A stretch of 64,000 nt of DNA from Pseudomonas fluorescens (GTDB lineage: Bacteria > Pseudomonadota > Gammaproteobacteria > Pseudomonadales > Pseudomonadaceae). The notes under the pieces were generated by a model, which was not told the DNA's origin, did no database searches, and worked only from the letters and a program-made list of their open reading frames with translations. The position numbers and the translations under genes were made by a program. Positions 49,532 to 57,553 of the stretch are shown here, in pieces (within the stretch, counting starts at the first letter, position 1; each line of letters begins with the position of its first letter). The stretch lies in assembly GCF_003732425.1 (NCBI RefSeq), contig NZ_MOBX01000014.1, positions 610,816 to 674,815 of the forward strand, written 5' to 3'.

Positions 49532-49732
49532 TCAAGGCTCTTCGGCTTTGAGTTCCTTTTCGATCTTTTCGATTTCTTGCTTGAAGACCTGATCCTGAAC
49601 GGTAGGGCGTTTACGCCATGCTTTGCGTTCCGGTTCGGGCTGAGCGGCATAGGTGGTGACTTCCCCGCCGTAAACTTCCTTGTAACGTTGTTCCTGGCGC
49701 TCAAGTTCCGCGCGCAGTTCGTCTTTCGTCAC
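49532..49732 (-). CDS. Small charged coiled-coil protein of unknown function
   Basis: 66 aa. Helical and charged throughout (MTKDELRAELERQEQRYKEV, then VFKQEIEKIEKELKAEEP), with a short central stretch with Pro and Trp (QPEPERKAWRKRPTVQDQ). It may form a coiled coil. No family recognised. The gene stands alone; the stop is at 49532. Confidence 0.6.
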   Translation of the reverse strand: MTKDELRAELERQEQRYKEVYGGEVTTYAAQPEPERKAWRKRPTVQDQVFKQEIEKIEKELKAEEP

Positions 49733-50381
49733 AGTGCTACCTGTATGAGTTGAGTTAAGTGTCTGGTGAAACGCACTGCAACGAATCGATTGAACCGAGC
49801 CACCGCGAGTTCAACGCCCGGACAGGCATTGGTGTAAACGGTGGGGCGATCAAGACTTCCGTGTTACAGGCGGCTACGGCACCAGATAAAAACTGACGCA
49901 GCATCAGTTTCCTGTTTCAGCGAGCGCAGGCGTTGCATGAGTGATGCGCGTCGGGCGCTGGCCGGGCTGTTGGCGATGGACATCGCCGCAGCGGGTTGTG
50001 GCCTCGGCGATTAAAAACGAGGTGCCACTGAGGTGCATTATAGCGGTCGATTCAGGAATGACTATCTTTGCCAAGTTAAAAACGGTTCCGGATGTGTGAT
50101 TGTTTTGTGACTCGCAACTTTTGTTACTAGTTGAAGTGCGTGTTGGCCATTATTGGCCGGGTGATCTGTTTTTGGCGCCATTTAGTCGGACAACTAATGA
50201 TGATTCAGATAACGGTCGAAGTTGAGCGAGCCCCGCAAAAGGTTTGAGGCAACCGGCACAGCTGATTGCGATTATCGGTCGACGGTTCGATAATCGCCCA
50301 ATCTTGCAGCCCGACGCTTGTGCATTTTTCGGCAAGCCGCTTGTATAGCCCATTGATCCGAGCCGGATAAAAGGACAATAA
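49733..50381. other. 649-bp region upstream of pcaR
   Basis: Apart from the PcaR operator pair (50266-50299) the region shows only a possible minus-strand frame of 39 codons (49864-49983) without a good Shine-Dalgarno, which I do not call. It is likely promoter and leader DNA for pcaR and for the small gene to the left. Confidence 0.5.
50266..50299. promoter_or_regulatory. PcaR operator pair upstream of pcaR (outward arms)
   Basis: TTGCGATTATCGGTC (50266-50280, inverted) and GTTCGATAATCGCCC (50285-50299, 14 of 15 match to the P. putida PcaR consensus GTTCGATAATCGCAC). They form a perfect inverted repeat GCGATTATCG...CGATAATCGC with 10-bp arms. It fits autoregulation of pcaR. The order of the arms is opposite to that at pcaK and pcaI. 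Confidence 0.8.
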
Positions 50382-51224
50382 ATGAACGATCAAATGCGCA
50401 ACTCCTTCACCTCCGTGGCGCCGCCGATCGTTGCCTCGCCGGCCAAACGCATCCAGGCGCTGACCGGTGATCCGGACTTCATGACTTCACTGGCCCGGGG
50501 ACTGGCGGTGGTGCAGGCATTTCAGGAGCGCAAGCGCCATCTGACCATCGCCCAGATCAGCCACCGCACGGAAATTCCCCGCGCCGCGGTGCGTCGGTGC
50601 CTGCATACGCTGATCAAACTCGGCTACGCCACCACGGACGGTCGCACTTATTCCTTGCTGCCCAAAGTGCTGACCCTTGGCCACGCCTATCTGTCGTCGA
50701 CGCCGTTGGCGGTGTCCGCCCAGCCGTATCTCGACCGCATGAGCGAGCAACTGCACGAAGCCTGCAACATGGCCACGCTTGAGGGTGACGACATTCTCTA
50801 CATCGCACGCTCGGCGACCACCCAGCGACTGATCTCGGTTGACCTGTCAGTGGGTGGTCGCTTGCCAGCGTATTGCACGTCGATGGGGCGGATTTTGCTG
50901 GCGGCACTGGACGACACGTCGCTGCGGGAATACCTCGATCACGCCGAACTGGTCGCCAAGACCAGCCGCACGATCCACACCCCCGACGCTTTGCTCGAAT
51001 GCCTGCAGGAAGTGCGGCAACAGGGCTGGTGCATCGTCGATCAGGAACTGGAACAAGGCCTGCGGTCGATTGCCGTGCCGGTCTACGATGCCTCCGGCCA
51101 AGTCGTCGCGGCGCTCAACGTCAGCACCCACGCCGGTCGCGTCAGCCGTACCGAACTGGAACAGCGCTTCCTGCCGGGCCTGCTCAGCGCCAGTCGCGAC
51201 CTCAGTGCGCAGTTGTTTGCCTGA
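50382..51224 (+). CDS. pcaR: IclR-family regulator of the beta-ketoadipate pathway, PcaR
   Basis: 280 aa. The N-terminal winged helix-turn-helix (MTSLARGLAVVQAFQERKRH, LTIAQISHRTEIPRAAVRRC) precedes an IclR effector domain (SMGRILLAALDDTSLREYLD, GWCIVDQELEQGLRSIAVPV). PcaR uses beta-ketoadipate as inducer and activates pcaK, pcaF and pcaIJ. AAAAGGAC precedes the ATG. It lies next to the transporter pcaK, with a PcaR site between. Confidence 0.95.
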   Translation: MNDQMRNSFTSVAPPIVASPAKRIQALTGDPDFMTSLARGLAVVQAFQERKRHLTIAQISHRTEIPRAAVRRCLHTLIKLGYATTDGRTYSLLPKVLTLGHAYLSSTPLAVSAQPYLDRMSEQLHEACNMATLEGDDILYIARSATTQRLISVDLSVGGRLPAYCTSMGRILLAALDDTSLREYLDHAELVAKTSRTIHTPDALLECLQEVRQQGWCIVDQELEQGLRSIAVPVYDASGQVVAALNVSTHAGRVSRTELEQRFLPGLLSASRDLSAQLFA

Positions 51225-51230
51225 TGAAGT

Positions 51231-51264
51231 GTTCGATAAACGCACAGTGTTGCGTTTATCGAAT
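51231..51264. promoter_or_regulatory. PcaR operator pair upstream of pcaK
   Basis: GTTCGATAAACGCAC (51231-51245) and, inverted, TTGCGTTTATCGAAT (51250-51264). TTCGATAAACGCA and TGCGTTTATCGAA are perfect 13-bp arms. The offset between the two boxes is 19 bp, the same as at pcaI. Confidence 0.8.
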
Positions 51265-51374
51265 TGACGCTAAAACCCTCGGATCATTAATGTCGCGGCA
51301 GCGTCATCCGGCGCTGATGTGAATGAGCCCGCCGGACTGTCGACTCCGATAATAATGACAAGAGGCAACTCACC

Positions 51375-51437
51375 ATGCGCATGCTCCCCGACTGTCTCCG
51401 CCTCCTCCGCTGTTGCCGGATTGACCGCAACGCCTGA
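51375..51437 (+). CDS. Possible 20-codon leader peptide upstream of pcaK
   Basis: ATG CGC ATG CTC... encodes MRMLPDCLRLLRCCRIDRNA and ends TGA. AGAGG lies about 9 nt upstream, and the peptide is rich in Leu, Arg and Cys, unlike ordinary coding sequence. It falls between the PcaR operator and pcaK, so it may be a translated leader that influences pcaK expression. No homolog is recalled; it could be chance. Confidence 0.35.
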   Translation: MRMLPDCLRLLRCCRIDRNA

Positions 51438-51517
51438 TCCAGATCTTCTATTCTTGTGACCGTGCCGCTCACTGGCCGGCCGCCGTTCGACTGCGTTTTT
51501 TGCGTGGAATAAAAATA

Positions 51518-52864
51518 ATGAACCAGCCTCAGTCCGCTGTAGGTCAATGCCTCGACGTGCAGACCTTCATCAATGCCCAACCGATCTCGCGTTATCAGTG
51601 GCGCGTGGTGATTCTGTGTTTCCTGATTGTCTTCCTCGATGGCCTCGACACTGCCGCGATGGGCTTTATTGCCCCGGCGTTGTCGCAGGACTGGGGCATC
51701 GACCGCGCCAGCCTCGGCCCGGTGATGAGTGCCGCGCTGATCGGCATGGTCTTCGGTGCATTGGGCTCCGGCCCATTGGCTGACCGCTTCGGACGTAAAG
51801 TTGTCCTCGTTGGCGCCGTCGTCCTGTTCGGTGCTTTCAGTCTGGCGTCGGCGTACAGCTCCAACGTTGAACAGCTGCTGGTGCTGCGCTTCCTGACCGG
51901 TCTCGGACTGGGCGCGGGGATGCCGAACGCCACCACACTGCTCTCGGAATACACCCCGGAGCGCAAGAAGTCGCTGCTGGTGACCAGCATGTTCTGCGGT
52001 TTCAACCTCGGCATGGCCGGTGGCGGGTTTATTTCCGCCAAACTGATTCCGGCGTTCGGCTGGCATAGCCTGCTGCTGATCGGCGGGATCCTGCCGTTGA
52101 TCCTCGCCGTGGTGCTGCTGTTCTGGCTGCCGGAGTCGGCGCGCTATCTGGTGGTGCGCAATCGTGGCACCGACAAGATTCGCAAAACCCTGGCACCGAT
52201 TGACCCGGTCACCGTCGCTCAGGCCTCGAGCTTCAGCGTACCGGAACAGCAAACCGTCAAGGCGCGCAATGTGTTCGCGGTGATCTTTTCCGGCACTTAC
52301 AGCACCGGCACTTTGCTGCTGTGGCTGACCTACTTCATGGGCCTGGTGATTGTTTATCTGCTGACCAGTTGGTTGCCGACGCTGATGCGCGATAGCGGCG
52401 CAAGCATGGAGCAAGCCGCGTTTATCGGCGCGCTGTTCCAGTTCGGCGGGGTGTTGAGCGCGGTCGCTGTCGGATGGGCGATGGACCGCTTCAATCCGCA
52501 CAAGGTCATCGGCACGTTCTACCTGCTGGCCGGGGTGTTTGCCTACGCGGTGGGGCAGAGTCTGGGCAACATCACCTTGCTGGCGACTTTGGTGCTGGTG
52601 GCGGGGATGTGCGTCAACGGCGCGCAATCGGCGATGCCGTCGTTGGCGGCGCGGTTTTATCCGACTCAGGGGCGGGCGACCGGGGTCTCGTGGATGCTGG
52701 GCATCGGCCGCTTCGGCGCGATTCTCGGCGCGTGGATGGGCGCAACTTTGTTGGGCCTGGGCTGGAATTTCGAGCAGGTGCTGACGGCGTTGGTGATTCC
52801 GGCGGCATTGGCGACCACGGCGGTGGTGATCAAAGGCATGGTCAGTCATGCGGATGCCACCTGA
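51518..52864 (+). CDS. pcaK: 4-hydroxybenzoate/protocatechuate transporter PcaK
   Basis: 448 aa MFS protein (aromatic acid:H+ symporter type) with twelve helices. Key features: FLDGLDTAAMGFIAPALSQD (the acidic DGxD-type motif of helix 1), GPLADRFGRKVVLVGAVVLF (motif A), and the central loop with the EQQTVKARN sequence. PcaK imports 4-hydroxybenzoate and protocatechuate and serves chemotaxis in P. putida. It sits behind a PcaR box and a possible leader, ahead of the pca enzymes. Confidence 0.93.
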   Translation: MNQPQSAVGQCLDVQTFINAQPISRYQWRVVILCFLIVFLDGLDTAAMGFIAPALSQDWGIDRASLGPVMSAALIGMVFGALGSGPLADRFGRKVVLVGAVVLFGAFSLASAYSSNVEQLLVLRFLTGLGLGAGMPNATTLLSEYTPERKKSLLVTSMFCGFNLGMAGGGFISAKLIPAFGWHSLLLIGGILPLILAVVLLFWLPESARYLVVRNRGTDKIRKTLAPIDPVTVAQASSFSVPEQQTVKARNVFAVIFSGTYSTGTLLLWLTYFMGLVIVYLLTSWLPTLMRDSGASMEQAAFIGALFQFGGVLSAVAVGWAMDRFNPHKVIGTFYLLAGVFAYAVGQSLGNITLLATLVLVAGMCVNGAQSAMPSLAARFYPTQGRATGVSWMLGIGRFGAILGAWMGATLLGLGWNFEQVLTALVIPAALATTAVVIKGMVSHADAT

Positions 52865-52881
52865 TATCCCGATGTAAAGCG

Positions 52882-52957
52882 AAAAGATCGCAGCCTTCGG
52901 CAGCTCCTGCATGGGAATGCGTCAGCTTGTAGGAGCTGCCGCAGGCTGCGATCTTTT
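52882..52957. repeat. REP-like inverted repeat (AAAAGATCGCAGCC family)
   Basis: AAAAGATCGCAGCCTTCGGC and GCCGCAGGCTGCGATCTTTT with a loop of about 20 bp between pcaK and the pcaI operator. Confidence 0.85.
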
Positions 52958-52992
52958 GCCGGCAACACAGAACGATAGGTTGACAACAATCT

Positions 52993-53026
52993 GTTCGATA
53001 AACGAACACTCAGTCGATTATCGGAT
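52993..53026. promoter_or_regulatory. PcaR operator pair upstream of pcaI
   Basis: GTTCGATAAACGAAC (52993-53007), itself a dyad, and AGTCGATTATCGGAT (53012-53026), inverted, at the 19-bp offset seen at pcaK. TTGACA (52980-52985) precedes. Matches to the consensus are 12-13 of 15 and about 10 of 15. Confidence 0.75.
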
Positions 53027-53126
53027 TGTTTGGCGATTTTCCCAGGCTTAATCTGCAGTGACTCCGGCGCTGAACCTCGCGCCTTTTTATCACTGGCGAT
53101 CCATTACAAAAACAGGAGCCCGCTCC

Positions 53127-53984
53127 ATGGCTGAGATCCTTTCGCTGCACGACGCGGTGAAGCAATTCGTCAACGACGGTGACACCGTCGCACTCGAAGG
53201 CTTCACTCACCTGATCCCTACGGCAGCGGGTCATGAAATCATTCGTCAGGGCAAGAAAGATCTGACACTGGTGCGGATGACGCCTGACCTGATCTACGAC
53301 CAACTGATCGGCGCCGGTTGCGCACGCAAACTGATTTTCTCCTGGGGCGGCAACCCGGGTGTGGGTTCGCTGCACCGCCTGCGTGACGCGGTCGAGAAAC
53401 AATGGCCGCATGCGCTGGAAATCGAAGAGCACAGCCACGCCGACCTGGCCAACGCCTACGTCGCTGGCGCCTCCGGCCTGCCGTTCGCGGTGCTGCGCGC
53501 CTACGCCGGCTCCGACCTGCCGAAGGTCAATCCGCTGATCAAGTCCGTGACCTGCCCATTCACCGGTGAAGTGTTGGCGGCAGTGCCGTCGGTGCGCCCG
53601 GACGTGACCGTGATCCACGCACAGAAAGCCGACCGTCAAGGCAACGTCCTGCTGTGGGGCATTCTCGGCGTGCAGAAAGAAGCGGCACTGGCGGCCAAGC
53701 GCTGCATCGTCACGGTTGAAGAAATCGTCGACAACCTCAACGCGCCGATGAATGCCTGCGTGCTGCCGACCTGGGCCTTGAGCGCAGTCTGCCACGTACC
53801 CGGCGGCGCGCACCCGTCCTACGCCCACGGTTACACCGAGCGTGACAATCGTTTCTATCAGGCGTGGGATCCGATCGCCCGCGACCGTGAGACCTTCACC
53901 GCGTGGATCAACGAATACATCCATGGCTGCGCTGACTTCAGTGCGTTCCAGGCCAAGTTGGCCGCTGCTTCGGAGGCCAAGTAA
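53127..53984 (+). CDS. pcaI: 3-oxoadipate CoA-transferase subunit A
   Basis: 285 aa. It transfers CoA from succinyl-CoA to beta-ketoadipate together with PcaJ. The class I CoA-transferase alpha-type fold is visible: DTVALEGFTHLIPTAAGHEI, FSWGGNPGVGSLHRLRDAVE, TVIHAQKADRQGNVLLWG. The length fits the glutaconate-type (long) subunit rather than the 230-aa PcaI of P. putida. The start at 53127 lies 8 nt after CAGGAG. It overlaps pcaJ by one base (TAATG). Confidence 0.9.
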   Translation: MAEILSLHDAVKQFVNDGDTVALEGFTHLIPTAAGHEIIRQGKKDLTLVRMTPDLIYDQLIGAGCARKLIFSWGGNPGVGSLHRLRDAVEKQWPHALEIEEHSHADLANAYVAGASGLPFAVLRAYAGSDLPKVNPLIKSVTCPFTGEVLAAVPSVRPDVTVIHAQKADRQGNVLLWGILGVQKEAALAAKRCIVTVEEIVDNLNAPMNACVLPTWALSAVCHVPGGAHPSYAHGYTERDNRFYQAWDPIARDRETFTAWINEYIHGCADFSAFQAKLAAASEAK

Positions 53985-54763
53985 TGACTTACACCACCAA
54001 TGAAATGATGACCGTCGCTGCGGCCCGTCGCCTGAAGAACGGCTCGGTGTGCTTCGTCGGCATCGGCCTGCCGTCGAAAGCTGCCAACCTCGCGCGTCTG
54101 ACTTCTTCGCCGGACGTGGTGCTGATCTACGAATCGGGTCCGATTGGCGCCAAGCCAAGTGTGCTGCCGCTGTCGATCGGTGACGGCGAGCTGGCAGAAA
54201 CTGCTGACACCGTCGTACCGACCGGTGAGATTTTTCGCTATTGGTTGCAGGGCGGACGCATCGACGTCGGTTTTCTTGGCGCTGCGCAGGTCGACCGTTT
54301 CGGCAACATCAACACCACCGTGGTCGGCGATTACTTCTCGCCGAAAGTGCGTCTGCCGGGTGCCGGTGGCGCGCCGGAAATTGCCGGTTCGGCAAAAAGC
54401 GTGTTGATCATCCTTAAACAGTCGGCGCGCTCGTTTGTCGACAAGCTCGATTTCATCACCTCGGTCGGCCACGGCGAGGGCGGCGATTCACGCAAACGTC
54501 TGGGCCTGCCGGGCGCCGGGCCGGTCGGGATCATCACCGACCTGTGCATCATGGAGCCGGAAGAGGGCACCCACGAATTCGTGGTCACCGCACTGCACCC
54601 GGGCGTAACCCGCGAGCAAGTGGTCGCGGCTACCGGTTGGGCGATTCGTTTTGCCGAGCATGTTGAAACCAGCGCTGAACCGACCGACGTCGAACTGACC
54701 GCGCTGCGCGATCTTGAAGCGCGCACCGCCGCCGCCCACGGCCAGGCACCGGGAGAAGCATGA
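53984..54763 (+). CDS. pcaJ: 3-oxoadipate CoA-transferase subunit B
   Basis: 259 aa. Subunit B carries the CoA-transferase catalytic glutamate, here in the LIYESGPIGAKPSVLPLS block (ESG motif). GNINTTVVGDYFSPKVRLPG and GAGGAPEIAGSAKS are also characteristic. Its stop overlaps the pcaF start (ATGATG), so pcaI, pcaJ and pcaF are translated as a unit. Confidence 0.92.
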   Translation: MTYTTNEMMTVAAARRLKNGSVCFVGIGLPSKAANLARLTSSPDVVLIYESGPIGAKPSVLPLSIGDGELAETADTVVPTGEIFRYWLQGGRIDVGFLGAAQVDRFGNINTTVVGDYFSPKVRLPGAGGAPEIAGSAKSVLIILKQSARSFVDKLDFITSVGHGEGGDSRKRLGLPGAGPVGIITDLCIMEPEEGTHEFVVTALHPGVTREQVVAATGWAIRFAEHVETSAEPTDVELTALRDLEARTAAAHGQAPGEA

Positions 54764-55965
54764 TGCGTGACGTTTATATCTGCGACGCGATTCGCACGCC
54801 CATCGGCCGCTTCGGTGGCGGTTTGTCCGCCGTGCGTGCCGATGACTTGGCCGCGGTGCCGATCAAGGCCCTGATGGAGCGCAATCCATCGGTCGACTGG
54901 AACGCCATCGACGAAGTGTTCCTCGGCTGCGCCAACCAGGCCGGTGAAGACAACCGCAACGTCGCGCGCATGGCGCTGCTGCTGGCCGGTCTGCCGGAAA
55001 CCGTACCGGGCGTGACCCTCAACCGTCTCTGCGCTTCGGGCATGGACGCCATCGGCACCGCGTTCCGCGCGATTGCCAGCGGCGAGATGGAGCTGGCGAT
55101 TGCCGGCGGCGTCGAGTCGATGTCCCGCGCGCCGTTCGTGATGGGCAAGGCTGATGCAGCGTTTTCGCGCAACATGAAACTGGAAGACACCACCATCGGC
55201 TGGCGCTTCATCAACCCGTTGATGAAGGCGCAATATGGCGTCGACGCGATGCCGCAGACCGCCGACAACGTCGCCGACGACTATAAAGTGTCGCGCGCCG
55301 ATCAGGACGCGTTCGCCCTGCGCAGTCAGCAACGTACCGCCGCCGCGCAGGCTGCCGGCTACTTCGCTGAAGAAATCGTCGAAGTGCGGATTGCCCACAA
55401 GAAGGGCGAAACCGTGGTCAGCCAGGACGAACATCCGCGCGCTGACACCACGATTGAAGCGTTGACCAAATTGAAACCGGTCAACGGTGCGGACAAAACC
55501 GTCACCGCCGGCAATGCTTCCGGGGTCAACGACGGTGCCGCCGCGCTGATTCTCGCGTCCGCCGAAGCGGTGAAAAAGCATGGTCTGACCGCCCGCGCCA
55601 AAGTGCTCGGCATGGCCAGCGCCGGTGTGGCGCCGCGCGTGATGGGCATCGGCCCGGTGCCGGCGGTGCGTAAACTGATCGAGCGCCTGGGCGTCGCGGT
55701 CAGCGATTTCGATGTGATCGAACTCAACGAAGCGTTTGCCAGCCAGGGTTTGGCGGTGTTGCGTGAACTGGGTCTGGCCGACGACGCCGCGCAGGTCAAC
55801 CCGAATGGCGGCGCGATTGCCCTCGGTCACCCGTTGGGCATGAGCGGTGCACGACTGGTGCTGACCGCGCTGCATCAGCTGGAAAAGACCGGCGGCAAGA
55901 AAGGTCTGGCGACCATGTGCGTCGGTGTCGGCCAAGGTCTGGCCCTGGCCATTGAACGCGTCTGA
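54763..55965 (+). CDS. pcaF: 3-oxoadipyl-CoA thiolase
   Basis: 400 aa. It cleaves beta-ketoadipyl-CoA to succinyl-CoA and acetyl-CoA. The nucleophilic Cys is in TLNRLCASGMDAIGTAF (about residue 90), and GGAIALGHPLGMSGARLVLT with TMCVGVGQG gives the other active-site His and Cys. The start at 54763 (MRDVYICDAIRTPIGRFGG) matches the 400-residue family length and has better spacing to GGAGAA than the ATG one codon earlier. Confidence 0.97.
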   Translation: MRDVYICDAIRTPIGRFGGGLSAVRADDLAAVPIKALMERNPSVDWNAIDEVFLGCANQAGEDNRNVARMALLLAGLPETVPGVTLNRLCASGMDAIGTAFRAIASGEMELAIAGGVESMSRAPFVMGKADAAFSRNMKLEDTTIGWRFINPLMKAQYGVDAMPQTADNVADDYKVSRADQDAFALRSQQRTAAAQAAGYFAEEIVEVRIAHKKGETVVSQDEHPRADTTIEALTKLKPVNGADKTVTAGNASGVNDGAAALILASAEAVKKHGLTARAKVLGMASAGVAPRVMGIGPVPAVRKLIERLGVAVSDFDVIELNEAFASQGLAVLRELGLADDAAQVNPNGGAIALGHPLGMSGARLVLTALHQLEKTGGKKGLATMCVGVGQGLALAIERV

Positions 55966-56001
55966 CGCAAGCCGTGACGAAAAAGAACAGAGGAAAGCGA
56001 C

Positions 56002-56706
56002 ATGTCTGACAAGCCTGGTTACCGTCGTCCGCAGGAAGGCACTCAGCCTGAGTACCTGCATCCGACGTATCAATCCACCAACCTGCGCTCGCCGTCCAAG
56101 CCACTGGTGTTTCTGCCGCATTCGCTGTCGGAAATCACCGGGCCGACCATCGGCGCCGAACGCGTGGGCGATAGCGATAACGACCTGACCGCACAGCACA
56201 GCGGCGAACCGCTGGGTGAGCGCATCATAATTCACGGCCGCGTGCTCGACGAAAACGGTCTGCCGGTGCCAGGGATTCTGGTGGAGATCTGGCAGGCCAA
56301 CGCCGCCGGTCGCTACAACCACAAGCGCGATCTGCACGACGCGCCGCTGGACCCGAACTTTACCGGCACCGGCCGCACCGTGACCGACGCCGATGGCTGG
56401 TATCAGTTCCAGACCATCAAGCCCGGCGCTTATCCATGGGGTAACCACCACAACGCCTGGCGCCCGGCGCACATCCATTTTTCGCTGTTCGGGCCGAGCA
56501 TCCTCACCCGACTGGTCACGCAAATGTATTTCCCGGGCGATCCGCTGCTGGCGTATGACCCGATCTACAACTGTGTGCCGGACACCTCGGCCAAGGAACG
56601 CCTGATCGCCAGTTTCGATCTGGAAAAAACCATTCCGTCCTACGCCCTCGGTTATCGCTGGGACATCGTGCTGCGCGGCCGTGAAGCCACGCCGATGGAG
56701 AAATAA
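56002..56706 (+). CDS. pcaH: Protocatechuate 3,4-dioxygenase beta subunit
   Basis: 234 aa. The beta subunit holds the Fe(III) site. The intradiol dioxygenase region is visible: VPGILVEIWQANAAGRYNHK, WYQFQTIKPGAYPW, WRPAHIHFSLFG (HxH ligands) and Tyr ligands in the AYPW and nearby segments. It forms the (alpha-beta)n complex with PcaG. AAAGGA-like purines precede the start. It is 36 bp from pcaF, hence in the same operon. Confidence 0.95.
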   Translation: MSDKPGYRRPQEGTQPEYLHPTYQSTNLRSPSKPLVFLPHSLSEITGPTIGAERVGDSDNDLTAQHSGEPLGERIIIHGRVLDENGLPVPGILVEIWQANAAGRYNHKRDLHDAPLDPNFTGTGRTVTDADGWYQFQTIKPGAYPWGNHHNAWRPAHIHFSLFGPSILTRLVTQMYFPGDPLLAYDPIYNCVPDTSAKERLIASFDLEKTIPSYALGYRWDIVLRGREATPMEK

Positions 56707-56707
56707 G

Positions 56708-57274
56708 ATGACGCTGACTGCGACCACGTCCCACACCGTCGGGCCGTATTACCACATCGGCCTGACCTGGCTGAACCGCGAAAACCTCACCGTCGAGCAA
56801 ACCCTCGGCGAGCGCGTGGCAATCACCGGGCAGGTGCTGGATGGCAATGGCGATGTCGTCAACGACGCCATGCTTGAAGTCTGGCAGGCCAACGCCGCCG
56901 GCAAATACGATCACCCGGAAGACGAGCAGGACAAACCGCTCGATCCGCATTTCGAAGGCTTCGGCCGGGTGCCGGTGGATGCGGAAGGGCGCTTTCGTTT
57001 CACCACGATCAAACCGGGCACCGTCGAAGGCCTGAAGGGCTCGACCCAGGCGCCGCATCTGGTGGTGCTGGTGTTTGCCCGCGGCTTGGTGAAGCACTTG
57101 CTGACGCGGATTTACTTTGAAGGCGAGCCAGCCAACGTTGATGATCCGTTGCTCGAATGCGTGCCGGCTGAACGCCGCAGCACGTTGCTGGCCAAGCAGG
57201 ACGCCTCGGGTGGTTACCAGTGGAATGTGATTCTGCAGGGGACTGATGCAGAGACGGTGTTCTTCGATTATTAA
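56708..57274 (+). CDS. pcaG: Protocatechuate 3,4-dioxygenase alpha subunit
   Basis: 188 aa, the shorter, non-metal subunit that lines the active site. Features: TSHTVGPYYHIGLTW, DAMLEVWQANAAGKYDHPED, GRFRFTTIKPGTVEG and the terminal YQWNVILQGTDAETVFFDY. The start at 56708 (MTLTATTSHTVG) is chosen by family similarity; it begins 1 bp after the pcaH stop. Confidence 0.95.
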   Translation: MTLTATTSHTVGPYYHIGLTWLNRENLTVEQTLGERVAITGQVLDGNGDVVNDAMLEVWQANAAGKYDHPEDEQDKPLDPHFEGFGRVPVDAEGRFRFTTIKPGTVEGLKGSTQAPHLVVLVFARGLVKHLLTRIYFEGEPANVDDPLLECVPAERRSTLLAKQDASGGYQWNVILQGTDAETVFFDY

Positions 57275-57278
57275 AAGC

Positions 57279-57307
57279 AAAAGATCGCAGCCTGCGGCAG
57301 CTCCTAC
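57279..57307. repeat. REP-like half-unit after pcaG
   Basis: AAAAGATCGCAGCCTGCGGC followed by AGCTCCTAC; only one arm is present, next to a different repeat at 57330. Confidence 0.8.
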
Positions 57308-57329
57308 ATGGCGCCGCTATTGATCTTTA

Positions 57330-57462
57330 TGTGGCGAGGGAGCTTGCTCCCGCTCGGCTGCGCAGCAGTCGTAACAGCGGATAACGCGGTCATCCAGTTC
57401 GACCGCGTTCGCCGGATTGGGGCTTGCTGCGCAAGCCGGCGGGAGCAAGCTCCCTCGCCACA
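57330..57462. repeat. Palindromic repeat (GTGGCGAGGGAGCTTGCTCCC family)
   Basis: TGTGGCGAGGGAGCTTGCTC and GAGCAAGCTCCCTCGCCACA bracket an inner GCGCAGCAG/CTGCGCAA pair. Similar to 16341-16433. It separates pcaG from pcaT, so pcaT may have its own promoter. Confidence 0.85.
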
Positions 57463-57553
57463 GTGTCGTGTTGTGCCCTTGACGATGTATCTGTGGAACG
57501 GGACTGTTGCAAAGTATGTCTAGACTCTCACTGTCCCTATCGAGTGAAAAACA

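Noticed and set aside
49864..49983. A 39-codon minus-strand frame (MSIANSPASARRASL...)
   Set aside because: No good Shine-Dalgarno and no known relative; it could be the tail of a lost gene, but is not supportable.
54331..56736. An 801-codon frame antisense to pcaJ-pcaF-pcaH
   Set aside because: It spans three known pca genes on the other strand and has no SD or domains.
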